Shown here piece after piece: positions 42,646 through 52,625 of a stretch of 64,000 bases of DNA (the stretch's first letter is position 1; every line of letters begins with the position of its first letter). The position numbers and the translations under genes are program-made. The DNA comes from Mucilaginibacter sp. MD40 (GTDB taxonomy: Bacteria > Bacteroidota > Bacteroidia > Sphingobacteriales > Sphingobacteriaceae). Below the pieces are notes generated by a model. The model did no database searches, had not been told where the DNA came from, and saw nothing but the letters and a program-made list of their open reading frames with translations. Location of the stretch: contig NZ_NRSW01000001.1 of NCBI RefSeq assembly GCF_002288635.1, positions 2,933,852-2,997,851 of the forward strand. The letters run 5' to 3'.

Positions 42646-45117
42646 ATGACGATTTCAATACGAAAAATCACATCCGCAATTACGCTTACAGCATTAGCAG
42701 TAATCTTTGCAATTTACAATGCCCAAGCTCAAAATGGCCTTACCTTGTGGTACAACAAACCGGCTAAAACATGGACAGAAGCCCTGCCTGTTGGAAACGG
42801 TAGAATAGGCGCTATGATTTTTGGCGACCCTACAAAAGAGCTGATACAGCTTAATGAAGCCACCTTTTGGAGCGGCGGGCCGGTTAAACGAAATGTTAAC
42901 CCAAATGCGGCAAATGCGCTGGCAAAAACCCGTGAAGCCCTGCTTAAGGAAGATTATGAAAATGCCAATAAAATGGTTACCGGTATGCAAGGCGTGTATA
43001 CACAGTCATACCTACCGCTGGCAGACCTTAACCTGAAGCAGGATGTAGGTACAACAAATGTTGAAGCATATAAGCGTACACTATCTGTTGAAAATAGTGT
43101 AGCTACGATAACATTTAGGGCGGCTGGTATTATTTACACCAGGGAGATCATTGCTACATTTCCGGATAAGGCCATTATTATTCATCTAACTGCTGATAAG
43201 CCCGGAAAAATTAACATTAACGCTGGCTTGAGCAGTTTAGTGAAATACACTGTTGAACCTATAAACCAGGATGAACTTTTATTAAAAGCGAAGGCCCCTG
43301 CCCAGGTTGACCCCAATTATGTTAATTACAACGCAGAGCCGGTTAAATATGCTGATAGCACTAATTGCCGTGGTATGCGTGCCGCATTACAGATAAAAGC
43401 CATAGCCCTGCACGGAACGGTAAGTAACGGCAAAGAGGGATTAGCAGTAAAAAATGCTGATGAAGTTACGCTTTACATATGCGCTGCAACAAGTTTTAAC
43501 GGATTTGATAAATGCCCCGATAGCGACGGTAAAAATGAATTAGCAATCTGCGACCAGTTTACGCAAGCCGCAGCAAAAAAAAATTGGCAGCAGTTATATA
43601 AAGCCCATTTGGCTGATTACCAATCTTTATTTAACAGGGTAAAAATCAATTTAGGTAAAACGGGGACATCGCAGGAACTATTACCTACAGACAAAAGGCT
43701 TTTAGCCTTCAGTAAAGGGGCTGTCGATCCACAGTTTGAAGCCTTATTTTATCAATATGGTCGTTATCTGCTTATCAGCTCATCAAGGCCGGGTGGGCCA
43801 CCGGCCAATTTGCAGGGTATTTGGAATAATTTATTAAGGGCTCCCTGGAGTTCCAACTATACTATTAATATCAACACTCAAATGAACTACTGGCCTGCAG
43901 CTACCACCAATTTGCAGGAGTTGGAATATCCTCTTTTTGATTTTATAAAGAATTTATCTGTTACAGGGTATAACACAGCGCATGATTTTTACCACATGCA
44001 GGGTTGGGTAGCACACCACAATACGGATATATGGGCCATTAGTAATCCCGTTGGCGACTTAGGTAAAGGCGACCCAAAATGGGCCAATTGGTATATGGGC
44101 GCCCCCTGGTTATGTCGCCATTTATTTGAGCGTTACTTATTCAGCAAAGATGAGTCATTTCTAAAGCAAGCTTACCCTGTAATGAAAGGTGCGGCGGAGT
44201 TTTTAGTTGACTTCCTTGTAGAAGATAAGAATGGGTACCTGGTAACATCGCCGTCATTTTCGCCTGAGAATGATTTTATTGACGATCATGGTAAAGAAGG
44301 CAACACATCTATAGCTACCACCATGGATATGTCCATCATTCGCGATCATTTCCGCAATTGTATTGAAGCCTCGGAGGCATTACATACCGATGTTGCTTTT
44401 CGCAACCTGTTAAAAACTAAACTGGCTAAACTTTATCCATTACATGTGGGCCACAAAGGCAATTTGCAGGAATGGTATAAGGACTGGGAAGATGTTGATC
44501 CGCACCACAGGCATGTAAGCCAACTGTTCGGGCTGCACCCCGGCAGGGAAATATCGCCGCTTACCACGCCCGAATATGCGGCTGCAAGCCGTAAAACACT
44601 TGAACTGCGTGGAGATGCCGGTACCGGATGGAGTTTAGCATGGAAAATTAACTTTTGGGCGCGCTTGCTCGACGGCGACCATGCCTATAAACTCCTGCGC
44701 GATTTAATGCGCGATCTCAGTATTTCTAATGGAGGTGGTCTCTACCCTAACCTGTTTGACGCGCATCCTCCTTTTCAGATAGATGGCAATTTCGGCGCTA
44801 CATCTGGCATAACAGAGATGCTGCTCCAAAGCCAGTTAGGTGAATTGCAACTGTTACCAGCTTTACCAAAGGCATGGCAAAATGGATCGGTATCAGGTTT
44901 AAAAGCCAGAGGTGCCTACACCGTGGCGATAAACTGGGAAAAAGGGCGGCTAAAAACGGGAAACATATATGCTGAAAAAGGCGGCAAATGCATTATCCGT
45001 ACACAGAACCCAATACTGGTTAAGGGAATATCAGCATCATCAGTGGCATCTAAAGGTGGTTATCTCACAAGCTTTACAGCCAGGCAGGGAAGCACATATC
45101 AAATAAATGTATTATAA
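42646..45117 (+). CDS. GH95-family alpha-L-fucosidase (1,2-alpha type)
   Basis: An 823-residue secreted enzyme (signal peptide to about 29, NAQAQ). N-terminal super-sandwich LWYNKPAKTWTEALPVGNGRIGAMIFGDP, then an (alpha/alpha)6 barrel. Catalytic residues by comparison with the characterised Bifidobacterium GH95 enzyme: Asn408 and Asn410 (NYTININTQMNYWP), Glu541 (TSPSFSPEND) and Asp713 (FQIDGNFG). GH95 members invert and mostly cut alpha-1,2-fucose or alpha-1,2-galactose. It is the first gene after the divergent AraC regulator and starts an operon with GH29 (39 bp downstream). Confidence 0.95.
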   Translation: MTISIRKITSAITLTALAVIFAIYNAQAQNGLTLWYNKPAKTWTEALPVGNGRIGAMIFGDPTKELIQLNEATFWSGGPVKRNVNPNAANALAKTREALLKEDYENANKMVTGMQGVYTQSYLPLADLNLKQDVGTTNVEAYKRTLSVENSVATITFRAAGIIYTREIIATFPDKAIIIHLTADKPGKININAGLSSLVKYTVEPINQDELLLKAKAPAQVDPNYVNYNAEPVKYADSTNCRGMRAALQIKAIALHGTVSNGKEGLAVKNADEVTLYICAATSFNGFDKCPDSDGKNELAICDQFTQAAAKKNWQQLYKAHLADYQSLFNRVKINLGKTGTSQELLPTDKRLLAFSKGAVDPQFEALFYQYGRYLLISSSRPGGPPANLQGIWNNLLRAPWSSNYTININTQMNYWPAATTNLQELEYPLFDFIKNLSVTGYNTAHDFYHMQGWVAHHNTDIWAISNPVGDLGKGDPKWANWYMGAPWLCRHLFERYLFSKDESFLKQAYPVMKGAAEFLVDFLVEDKNGYLVTSPSFSPENDFIDDHGKEGNTSIATTMDMSIIRDHFRNCIEASEALHTDVAFRNLLKTKLAKLYPLHVGHKGNLQEWYKDWEDVDPHHRHVSQLFGLHPGREISPLTTPEYAAASRKTLELRGDAGTGWSLAWKINFWARLLDGDHAYKLLRDLMRDLSISNGGGLYPNLFDAHPPFQIDGNFGATSGITEMLLQSQLGELQLLPALPKAWQNGSVSGLKARGAYTVAINWEKGRLKTGNIYAEKGGKCIIRTQNPILVKGISASSVASKGGYLTSFTARQGSTYQINVL

Positions 45118-45156
45118 CTTTCGAATTACAGGGCTTTAGCCATAAAATATTAAATA

Positions 45157-46794
45157 ATGGAAAGAAGAACATTACTCAAAGGTATGGCATTGGGCTTATC
45201 CTCAATATACCTGTCTAAAAGCTACGCTGGCACTTTATTGAATGTCCCTTACGCAGCCGGCCCCTTTAAGCCAAACTGGAACTCGTTGGCAAATTATCAG
45301 GTTCCGGAGTGGTTCCGTGATGCAAAATTTGGTATGTGGGCGCATTGGGGCCCACAATGCCAGCCTGAATATGGCGATTGGTATGCACGTGAAATGTACA
45401 TGGAAGGTGGCCATAAATACAAATACCATGTTCAAAAATATGGGCACCCCTCTAAATTCGGTTTTAAAGATGTAATTAACGAATGGAAAGCTGAAAAATG
45501 GGATCCTGAAGAATTAGTAGGTTTATACAAAAAAGCCGGCGCTAAATATTTTATGGCACTGGCCAACCATCATGATAACTTTGACCTGTATGATAGCACC
45601 CATCAAAAGTGGAACTCTACTCGGATAGGCCCCAAGAAAGACATTATAGGCAGCTGGGCTAAGGCAGCCAAAAACAACAATCTTCGTTTTGGCGTAAGCG
45701 TACATGCCGCACATGCATGGAGCTGGATGGAAACCGCGCAACGGGCAGATAAGACCGGGCCTTACGCTGATATTCCTTATGATGGCAAGTTAACTAAGGC
45801 CGATGGTGCCGGTAAATGGTGGAATGGTGAAGACCCGCAGGAATTATACGCCCAAAACCATCCATTGAGTAAAAATAGCCAGGACAATGGTATGATCCAC
45901 AGGCAATGGGCTTGGGGAAACGAGGTTTCTGTACCTTCAAAAGCATATTGCGATAAATTCTATAAAAGGACTATCGAACTTTTAGATAAGTACGAACCAG
46001 ACGCTATTTATTTTGATGATACAATTTTACCATTATGGCCAATAAGTGATGCGGGTTTACGCATAGCGGCGCACATGTATAATTCAAGTATAAAAAGGCA
46101 CGGCAAACTGGAAGCTGTGTTATTTGGTAAAGTTTTGGACGAAAACCAACGCAAGTGCCTGGTATGGGATATTGAAAGAGGGCAAAGCAATACAATAGAA
46201 CCCATACCTTTTCAAACAGACACCTGCATAGGCGACTGGCACTATGACCGACAGATTTACGACCGAAACGGCTATAAAGATGCTAAAACGGTTATTCATA
46301 TGCTGGTAGATATTGTTAGCAAGAACGGAAACTTGATGCTTAATATACCGGTAAGAGGTAATGGTACAATTGATGAAAAAGAACGCGCGGTAGTTGAAGA
46401 CATTGCTTCATGGATGCAGGTAAACAGCGAAAGCATTTATGGTACCCGCCCATGGACAGTTCACGGCGAAGGCCCTGCCCTGGAATCTGCCGCTCCTTTA
46501 AATACCCAGGGATTTAACGAAGGAACGGGAAAACCTTTCGGCCCGGCTGATATACGTTTCAATAAAAAAGGTAACATCCTGTATGCCACCATGCTGGCAT
46601 GGCCGGATAATAATACCGCGCTTATTAAAAAACTCGCCATGAATCAGGGCAGCAGGGTTGAAAAAGTAAGCCTGCTTGGATATCCAAGCGAAGTGAAGTT
46701 CGACCAGACAACCGATGGGTTGAAGATACAACTGCCCGGTACTCCTCCCGGCAGGTTTGCATATGTATTTAAAATTCATGGAGCTATTGCATAG
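45157..46794 (+). CDS. GH29-family alpha-L-fucosidase with a twin-arginine-like leader
   Basis: A 545-residue protein starting MERRTLLKGMALGLSSIYLSKSYAG, a leader with RRTLLKG that fits a Tat signal better than a plain Sec one. GH29 barrel: EWFRDAKFGMWAHWGPQC, MALANHHDNFDLYDSTHQ and the nucleophile region DAIYFDDTILPLW (Asp287 or Asp288). It differs strongly from the GH29 at 30989 and lacks the discoidin domain; a small C-terminal beta domain follows the barrel. It releases alpha-L-fucose, likely alpha-1,3/1,4 or other linkages than the neighbouring GH95. Followed by a hairpin before the next gene. Confidence 0.9.
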   Translation: MERRTLLKGMALGLSSIYLSKSYAGTLLNVPYAAGPFKPNWNSLANYQVPEWFRDAKFGMWAHWGPQCQPEYGDWYAREMYMEGGHKYKYHVQKYGHPSKFGFKDVINEWKAEKWDPEELVGLYKKAGAKYFMALANHHDNFDLYDSTHQKWNSTRIGPKKDIIGSWAKAAKNNNLRFGVSVHAAHAWSWMETAQRADKTGPYADIPYDGKLTKADGAGKWWNGEDPQELYAQNHPLSKNSQDNGMIHRQWAWGNEVSVPSKAYCDKFYKRTIELLDKYEPDAIYFDDTILPLWPISDAGLRIAAHMYNSSIKRHGKLEAVLFGKVLDENQRKCLVWDIERGQSNTIEPIPFQTDTCIGDWHYDRQIYDRNGYKDAKTVIHMLVDIVSKNGNLMLNIPVRGNGTIDEKERAVVEDIASWMQVNSESIYGTRPWTVHGEGPALESAAPLNTQGFNEGTGKPFGPADIRFNKKGNILYATMLAWPDNNTALIKKLAMNQGSRVEKVSLLGYPSEVKFDQTTDGLKIQLPGTPPGRFAYVFKIHGAIA

Positions 46795-46803
46795 CTTATG
46801 ATG

Positions 46804-46842
46804 GCTTGAGTGATCAGGGTTAAAAGCTTTGATCACTCAAGC
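46804..46842 (+). terminator. Intra-operon hairpin between GH29 and GH43 genes
   Basis: GCTTGAGTGATCA (46804-46816) pairs with TGATCACTCAAGC (46830-46842), 13 perfect pairs, then ATTTTG. The U-tail is short, so this may be a partial terminator or an mRNA processing/stability element dividing GH95-GH29 from GH43-GH43-GH97. Confidence 0.55.
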
Positions 46843-46889
46843 ATTTTGAATACAATAAACAATAACAGATATCGCACATTATTACAAAA

Positions 46890-48488
46890 ATGATTAGAAT
46901 TAGCGTTTTGACTATGCTGATTGTCGCGTTGCTCTGCGGCGATATTTTTAGTCAGTCTACCAAAACTCCAGTCGTTTGGGGCAACTGGACAAAATGGGGC
47001 GACCAGGGTAACGGCACCTATCGCAACCCCGTTTTGCCCGGCGATTATAGCGACGTGGACTGTATACGCGTAGGCAGCGATTATTACGCCGTTTCATCTA
47101 CTTTTCAATACGCTCCGGGTTTTGTTGTTCTGAAATCAAAGGATTTGGTCAACTGGAAAATCTTAGGACACGCGGTTAACGACATCGCATCCATATCCCC
47201 GGCCATGACTTATAAACAAATGGATCGTTACAGCAAGGGTATTTGGGCGGGCGCCATACGCTATCACAACAACCGTTTCTGGGTATATTTTGGCGATCCC
47301 GATGAGGGTTATTTTATGACATCCGCCAAAAAAGCCGAAGGTCCGTGGGCTCCTTTAACACGTGTGTTAGCCGAAAAAGGATGGGACGATTGCTGCCCCT
47401 TCTGGGACGAAGACGGCCAGGCTTACCTCATCGGGACGCATTTTGCAGATGGCTACAAGATACACCTGTTTAAAATGAGTGCTGATGGCAAATCGCTTAT
47501 CAAGGGTTCTGATAAGGTTATTTACCAATCAAATGGCAGCGAGGCCAACAAGCTTTATAAGATTAAAGGCTACTACTATCACCTGTTTAGCGAGGTTAAA
47601 AATAATGTGCGCGTGCTAATGATGGAACGCACTAAAAATATATGGGGACCTTATGAAGGCCCAAGGCAGCTGAGTGAAGGCCAACCACGATACAATGAGC
47701 CTAACCAGGGCGGTTTGGTAGAAACCCAATCGGGCGGCTGGTATTTTTTAACGCACCATGGGTCCGGAGATTGGTCTGGCCGTATATTAAGTTTATTGCC
47801 GGTCACATGGCTTGATGGCTGGCCCGTAATAGGCCAACCTAACCAGGCTGGCATTGGCGAAATGATTTGGGAAGCAAAAAAACCGGTAGCTGGCCAACCA
47901 AGGGTAATTCCGCAAAGCAGTGATGAATTTACTGGTACTTCTATTAAACCGCAATGGGAATGGAATTACCAACCAAAACAGGATATGTGGTCATTAACAC
48001 AACGAAAAGGCTGGTTAAGGCTACATGCCTTTACGCCGCTAAAAAACGATCTGCTTTATGCAGGTAACACGCTAACTCAGCGCACCTATCGCACAACCAA
48101 CAACGAAGTAACCGTAAAAATAGATATCAGCGGAATGGCTGATGGTCAAAAGGCTGGGTTATCTCATTTTGGCGCACCGTATTATTCAACCCTGGGTGTA
48201 GTGTGCATCGGCAACGAAAAGAAGCTGGCTTTTGGCACAAAAGATAAAATTACTGAAGGCCCTGTAATCAGCGGCAAATACCTTTGGCTGCGTTCTGTTT
48301 GGGGGTTAGACGGCTTAAGCACTTACAGCTACAGTACCGACGGAAAGAGTTTTAAAACCTTCGGCGAAAGCTACCAATTAAAATGGGCCTCATACCGCGG
48401 CGACCGCTTAGCCATTTATAGCTACAACACCAAAGCTGATAGCGGTTATATAGACGTTGATTTTTTCCACTATAAATATACCAACTAA
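46890..48488 (+). CDS. GH43-family enzyme (arabinofuranosidase/xylosidase type)
   Basis: A 532-residue secreted protein (signal peptide about 1-21). Five-bladed propeller with the GH43 acid triad: general base Asp in GDYSDVDCIRVG, pKa-modulating Asp in DCCPFWDEDGQAYLIG, and general acid Glu in SEANKLYKIKGYYYHLF. A C-terminal jelly-roll domain (about 350-530, DEFTGTSIKPQWEWNYQP) is typical of beta-xylosidase-like GH43 enzymes. Overall length and WGNWTKWGDQGNGTYRNPVLPGDYSD resemble subfamily 12. Substrate probably arabinofuranosyl or xylosyl side chains; not determinable. It is 19 bp from the next gene. Confidence 0.9.
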   Translation: MIRISVLTMLIVALLCGDIFSQSTKTPVVWGNWTKWGDQGNGTYRNPVLPGDYSDVDCIRVGSDYYAVSSTFQYAPGFVVLKSKDLVNWKILGHAVNDIASISPAMTYKQMDRYSKGIWAGAIRYHNNRFWVYFGDPDEGYFMTSAKKAEGPWAPLTRVLAEKGWDDCCPFWDEDGQAYLIGTHFADGYKIHLFKMSADGKSLIKGSDKVIYQSNGSEANKLYKIKGYYYHLFSEVKNNVRVLMMERTKNIWGPYEGPRQLSEGQPRYNEPNQGGLVETQSGGWYFLTHHGSGDWSGRILSLLPVTWLDGWPVIGQPNQAGIGEMIWEAKKPVAGQPRVIPQSSDEFTGTSIKPQWEWNYQPKQDMWSLTQRKGWLRLHAFTPLKNDLLYAGNTLTQRTYRTTNNEVTVKIDISGMADGQKAGLSHFGAPYYSTLGVVCIGNEKKLAFGTKDKITEGPVISGKYLWLRSVWGLDGLSTYSYSTDGKSFKTFGESYQLKWASYRGDRLAIYSYNTKADSGYIDVDFFHYKYTN

Positions 48489-48507
48489 GAAATAGCCCCC
48501 TACTCTG

Positions 48508-50583
48508 ATGATGAAAACATTGTTTATAACGGTAATGAGTTGCTTGTTAGCCATCACGGCGCTGCATGCACAATCATGGACTGCCGATAATGGTAACGGC
48601 ACCTACACTAACCCTCTTTTTTATGATGAGTTTTCTGACCCGGATATTATCCGTGTAGGTAACGACTTTTATATGACCGGTACCACCATGCATAGCGTTC
48701 CCGGTTTGCCTGTTCTGCACTCAAAAGATCTGGTCAACTGGCAAATGGTTAGCTACGCAATGCCTCGGTTTAACCTCGGGAAAGAGTTTGATCTGGCTGA
48801 TGGTAAAGAAGCTTACGGGCAAGGTATATGGGCACCTTGCATCCGTTACCACAACGGTACTTTTTACATTTTTTCTAACGTAAACAAACACGGGCTACAG
48901 ATTTTTACAGCAACAAATGCAGCAGGCCCGTGGAAGCAGCATGATCTTAGGCGCCATATTTATGACCTTTCTGTTTTATTTGAGAACAGCAAGGTTTACA
49001 TCGTTTTTGGTGTTGGCGAGATAAAAATGATAGAACTAAAACCCGACCTGAGTGGTTTTGTACCTAATAGTGAAAGGGTGATCATTCCTGAAGGTAAAGC
49101 TTTGGGCGAGGGTAATCATTTTTACAAAATAAATGGCAAATATTATATTACTAACGCCGATGCCGGCCGCTTGCAATGCGCACGTGCAACCAATATTTAC
49201 GGCCCTTATGAAACTACTGTGATAAGTGCTAAAGAAACCATGGGGACTGCGTTAGGCTGGTTTACAAAAGATGTTTGGCTTGATACTCCCCTGCCAGCTG
49301 CGACAGATAAACTGACCATTTTTAAACAGAACGACAGGGTATTTGGCTCGGTACCCATGCACCAGGGCGGTATAGTAGACTTGCCAAACGGCGATTGGTG
49401 GGGATTCTCTATGATGGATTTCCGGTCTGTAGGGCGAACAACATTTCTGTCGCCGGTTACCTGGAAAGATGGCTGGCCTTTCTTTGGCATTGAGGGTAAT
49501 CTGGGCCGGTCGCCACGCACATGGTTTAAGCCCAGAGTTAGCGCGCCGAATAAGCCGCACGCGCCCTACCAGCGCAACGATGATTTTAAATCAGGCAAAC
49601 TGGCATCGGCATGGCAATGGAACCACAACCCCATTGATAGCAAATGGCAGCTAAAAGCAGGTTCGCTGCAATTACATACCATGCCGGCAAAAGATTTTCT
49701 TTGGGCCCGCAATATGCTAACACAAAGAGGCATTGGCCCTGAGTCATACGCGACGGTGCAACTAAATGCTAAAAGCCTTAAAGACGGCGATATTGCCGGC
49801 CTCGGTTTAATGAATATACCATACGCCTGGGTAGCCGTGCTGCGTAATGGCAGCCGCTATATACTGCGCATGTTTGATCAGTATAAACAACAAACAATCG
49901 ATAAGCCTTTAACATCCCCTCTTATACACCTCCGCGCCTTCGGGAATTTTGATAATGATATAGCCCAACTAAGTTACAGTACAAATGGTAGCCACTTTGA
50001 GAACATTGGCGATAGCATACGTTTACCGTACCAGCTAAAAACCTTCCAGGGAACCCGGTTTGCGCTTTTTGCATATAATACCAAAGGGCATGAAGGTGGT
50101 TACGCAGCTTTTAGCCGCTTTATGGTTACCGAACCTATGGCAAACAGAACTAATAATTTGCCTGTAGGTAAAACCATTATGCTTACCAACCTGGCTAATA
50201 ACCGCATGGTTTGGGCAAACCCGCATGGGATGCTTTGCCCGGGGAAAATCTACAAACCCGGAGAAACAGATGAAGCCTGCTTATTTAAAGTGCTTGACCG
50301 CGGCAATGGGAAAGTTGCTTTGCAGGCCGTTAACGGGAACGGCTTTGTTACTATCACCGGCCAAGGTTTAGCTGCCGATGTACGCTTACTGCCGGAAGAA
50401 TCTGAGGCAAGTTTATTTGTATGGCAGGATATGTTAAGAGGCCAAGGCATGCTGCTATCGTTAAAAACAAACCGCTTTGTTGGCCTCGACCCAAACACGG
50501 GCGAAGTATACTCTGCCGGTTGGGCAGGCACACTACCCGGCCGTAAAGACGGTACTGTTTTTATGTGGCAACAAGTGAAATAG
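48508..50583 (+). CDS. GH43-family enzyme with C-terminal beta-trefoil domain
   Basis: A 691-residue secreted protein (signal peptide ending LHAQ). GH43 propeller with general-base Asp in FSDPDIIRVGNDFYMTG, then GIWAPCIRYHNGTFYIF and general-acid Glu in LGEGNHFYKINGKYYI; a jelly-roll domain about 345-545 (DDFKSGKLASAWQWNHNP); and an extra domain about 550-690 (GKTIMLTNLANNRMVWANPHG, GNGFVTITGQGLAA) with the internal repeats of a fascin-like beta-trefoil, likely carbohydrate-binding. Alternative start at the second Met. It follows GH43 by 19 bp and precedes GH97 by 21 bp. Confidence 0.88.
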   Translation: MMKTLFITVMSCLLAITALHAQSWTADNGNGTYTNPLFYDEFSDPDIIRVGNDFYMTGTTMHSVPGLPVLHSKDLVNWQMVSYAMPRFNLGKEFDLADGKEAYGQGIWAPCIRYHNGTFYIFSNVNKHGLQIFTATNAAGPWKQHDLRRHIYDLSVLFENSKVYIVFGVGEIKMIELKPDLSGFVPNSERVIIPEGKALGEGNHFYKINGKYYITNADAGRLQCARATNIYGPYETTVISAKETMGTALGWFTKDVWLDTPLPAATDKLTIFKQNDRVFGSVPMHQGGIVDLPNGDWWGFSMMDFRSVGRTTFLSPVTWKDGWPFFGIEGNLGRSPRTWFKPRVSAPNKPHAPYQRNDDFKSGKLASAWQWNHNPIDSKWQLKAGSLQLHTMPAKDFLWARNMLTQRGIGPESYATVQLNAKSLKDGDIAGLGLMNIPYAWVAVLRNGSRYILRMFDQYKQQTIDKPLTSPLIHLRAFGNFDNDIAQLSYSTNGSHFENIGDSIRLPYQLKTFQGTRFALFAYNTKGHEGGYAAFSRFMVTEPMANRTNNLPVGKTIMLTNLANNRMVWANPHGMLCPGKIYKPGETDEACLFKVLDRGNGKVALQAVNGNGFVTITGQGLAADVRLLPEESEASLFVWQDMLRGQGMLLSLKTNRFVGLDPNTGEVYSAGWAGTLPGRKDGTVFMWQQVK

Positions 50584-50604
50584 CTTATAATAATTACCCC
50601 TCAT

Positions 50605-52542
50605 ATGAAAATCCTAACTAAAACACATGCGTTTATCCTGTTTCAAGTATTATTTGTATTTGTCCACAAAGTAGCATTATCTCAAAATAAGGCCTCTCAT
50701 TCGCTTATCTCCCCTAACGGAACCATCAAATTGGTTTTAGAAAACCACTACCGGGCCGGTAACGATGCGGAAGCATCGACACGCTTTGATGTTTACTATA
50801 AAACAGCCGGAAAGTTTACGCCTGTTATTACGGGTAATGAGTTGGGTATAGCAACAGATGCAGGCGAATTTAAAAACCTTAACCTTAAGCAAGTTGGCTC
50901 AATCAATCGCATAAACGAAAAATACGAAATGATCACTGGCAAACGCAAGCTTTGCACAAACGCAGCTACCGAACGCTCATTTACTTTTGTTAATTCTGAA
51001 GGGAAAATATTGAACGTTATCTTTAGAGTTTACAATGATGGTGTTGCTTTCAGATATCAAATTCCTAAATGGGAGAATAAAACCATAAACGTAAAAGACG
51101 AGTTTACCGCTTACCATATACCGGCCAATACAGAACGTTGGGTACAAACCTACGATCCGGGTTATGAAAACTTTTACCCTTACAGTACCACTGGTGAAAA
51201 AAATAAAGCTTGGGCCTATCCTGCATTATTTAAAACAAACAATTTACCTGTGTGGTATCTGATATCTGAAGCAGCCAACACAGAAATGAATTGTGCAGCG
51301 AGGCTAACCAATGATAAAGACGTTAACACCTACAAAGTTACCTACCCTGAGCCGAGAAAAAACTTTCGGCAACAGGGAGCTATTTCAGCTTTGCCTTGGG
51401 TATCGCAGTGGCATACGCTTCTCATAGGTTCACTTCCTACTGTAGTGCAATCTACTTTAATTACTGACGTTAGTGTGCCAAACGTATTTCAAAACACGGA
51501 TTGGATAAAGCCGGGAAGCGTTTCGTGGATATATTGGGCTTACAACCACGGCTCAAAAGATTACAAAAGAGTTACTGAGTATATAGACCTTGCCAAAACT
51601 ATGAACTGGCCATACGTATTGATAGACTGGGAATGGGAAAGTATGGGTAATGGCGGCAATTTGGAAGATGCTATAAAGTACGCACAGTCAAAAGGTATCG
51701 AACCAATGCTTTGGTATAACTCCGGAACCACAGACTGGACTGGTGATTCTGAAAAGATAAAGGTAAAAGCTAACCGCATTAAAGAGTTTCAGTGGTTAAA
51801 TAGAATTGGCGTGTACGGCGTTAAGATAGATTTCTTTGCCGGAGACCAGCAGGACATGATGAGGCTTTATCTTGACATTTTAAGGGATGCGGCTCAATAT
51901 CATCTGATGGTTGATTTCCACGGGGCGACCATACCACGAGGCTGGGCCAGAACCTATCCTAATTTAATGACCACTGAGGCCGTTTACGGCGCCGAGTGGT
52001 ACAACAATAACGAAGTACTTACCAACAAAGCTGCCGTACATAATACAACACTACCTTTTACGCGTAATGTTGTAGGATCTATGGATTACACCCCGGTTGC
52101 GTTTACTAACAGCCAGCATCCGCATATTACTTCATACGGGCACGAGTTAGCACTGTCTGTTGTATTTGAATCTGCCTTACAAAACTTTGCAGATAGACCG
52201 CAAGGCTTTTATGACCTGCCCGATGCTCCCCGCAATTTTTTAAAAGCTGTGCCAACTGCCTGGGATGAAACTAAGTTGCTAAGCGGTTTCCCCGGCGACC
52301 ATATTGTTATGGCACGGCGCCGCGGAACCAAGTGGTACATTGGCGGCTTAAACGGACTTGACCAGGCTAAGACATTAAAGTTTAATATTGATTTCATCAA
52401 ATCAAAAAATGCAAAGATCAGCATTATAAAAGATGGTGATAATGATAAATCATTCGGAATCAGCTCAAGACAGGTTACCAAAGGGCAAAACATAGAAGTA
52501 GAATGTTTACCTCGCGGAGGATTCGTGGCGGTGGTTGAATAG
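50605..52542 (+). CDS. GH97-family glycosidase, retaining (alpha-galactosidase-like) subgroup
   Basis: A 645-residue secreted enzyme (signal peptide to about 26). N-terminal super-sandwich SLISPNGTIKLVLEN, catalytic barrel with YVLIDWEWE and VKIDFFAGDQQDMM. The Asp409 of KIDFF is where retaining GH97 enzymes (BtGH97b-like alpha-galactosidases) have their nucleophile; inverting SusB-like alpha-glucosidases lack it. A Glu in MTTEAVYGAEW (Glu458 or Glu464) could be the acid/base. So alpha-galactose or beta-L-arabinopyranose is a more likely leaving sugar than glucose. Last gene of the operon, followed by a strong terminator. Confidence 0.9.
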   Translation: MKILTKTHAFILFQVLFVFVHKVALSQNKASHSLISPNGTIKLVLENHYRAGNDAEASTRFDVYYKTAGKFTPVITGNELGIATDAGEFKNLNLKQVGSINRINEKYEMITGKRKLCTNAATERSFTFVNSEGKILNVIFRVYNDGVAFRYQIPKWENKTINVKDEFTAYHIPANTERWVQTYDPGYENFYPYSTTGEKNKAWAYPALFKTNNLPVWYLISEAANTEMNCAARLTNDKDVNTYKVTYPEPRKNFRQQGAISALPWVSQWHTLLIGSLPTVVQSTLITDVSVPNVFQNTDWIKPGSVSWIYWAYNHGSKDYKRVTEYIDLAKTMNWPYVLIDWEWESMGNGGNLEDAIKYAQSKGIEPMLWYNSGTTDWTGDSEKIKVKANRIKEFQWLNRIGVYGVKIDFFAGDQQDMMRLYLDILRDAAQYHLMVDFHGATIPRGWARTYPNLMTTEAVYGAEWYNNNEVLTNKAAVHNTTLPFTRNVVGSMDYTPVAFTNSQHPHITSYGHELALSVVFESALQNFADRPQGFYDLPDAPRNFLKAVPTAWDETKLLSGFPGDHIVMARRRGTKWYIGGLNGLDQAKTLKFNIDFIKSKNAKISIIKDGDNDKSFGISSRQVTKGQNIEVECLPRGGFVAVVE

Positions 52543-52560
52543 TAAACCGTCCAAAACTAA

Positions 52561-52591
52561 AAAGCCCTTGGTAATGTACACCAAGGGCTTT
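52561..52591 (+). terminator. Strong terminator after the GH97 gene
   Basis: AAAGCCCTTGGT (52561-52572) pairs with ACCAAGGGCTTT (52580-52591), loop AATGTAC, then a T-run to 52596. The A-run before it would also serve the convergent gene ending at 52626. Confidence 0.9.
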
Positions 52592-52625
52592 TTTTTGTAT
52601 AAGGCTGTTGCCTGATATAAATAAT

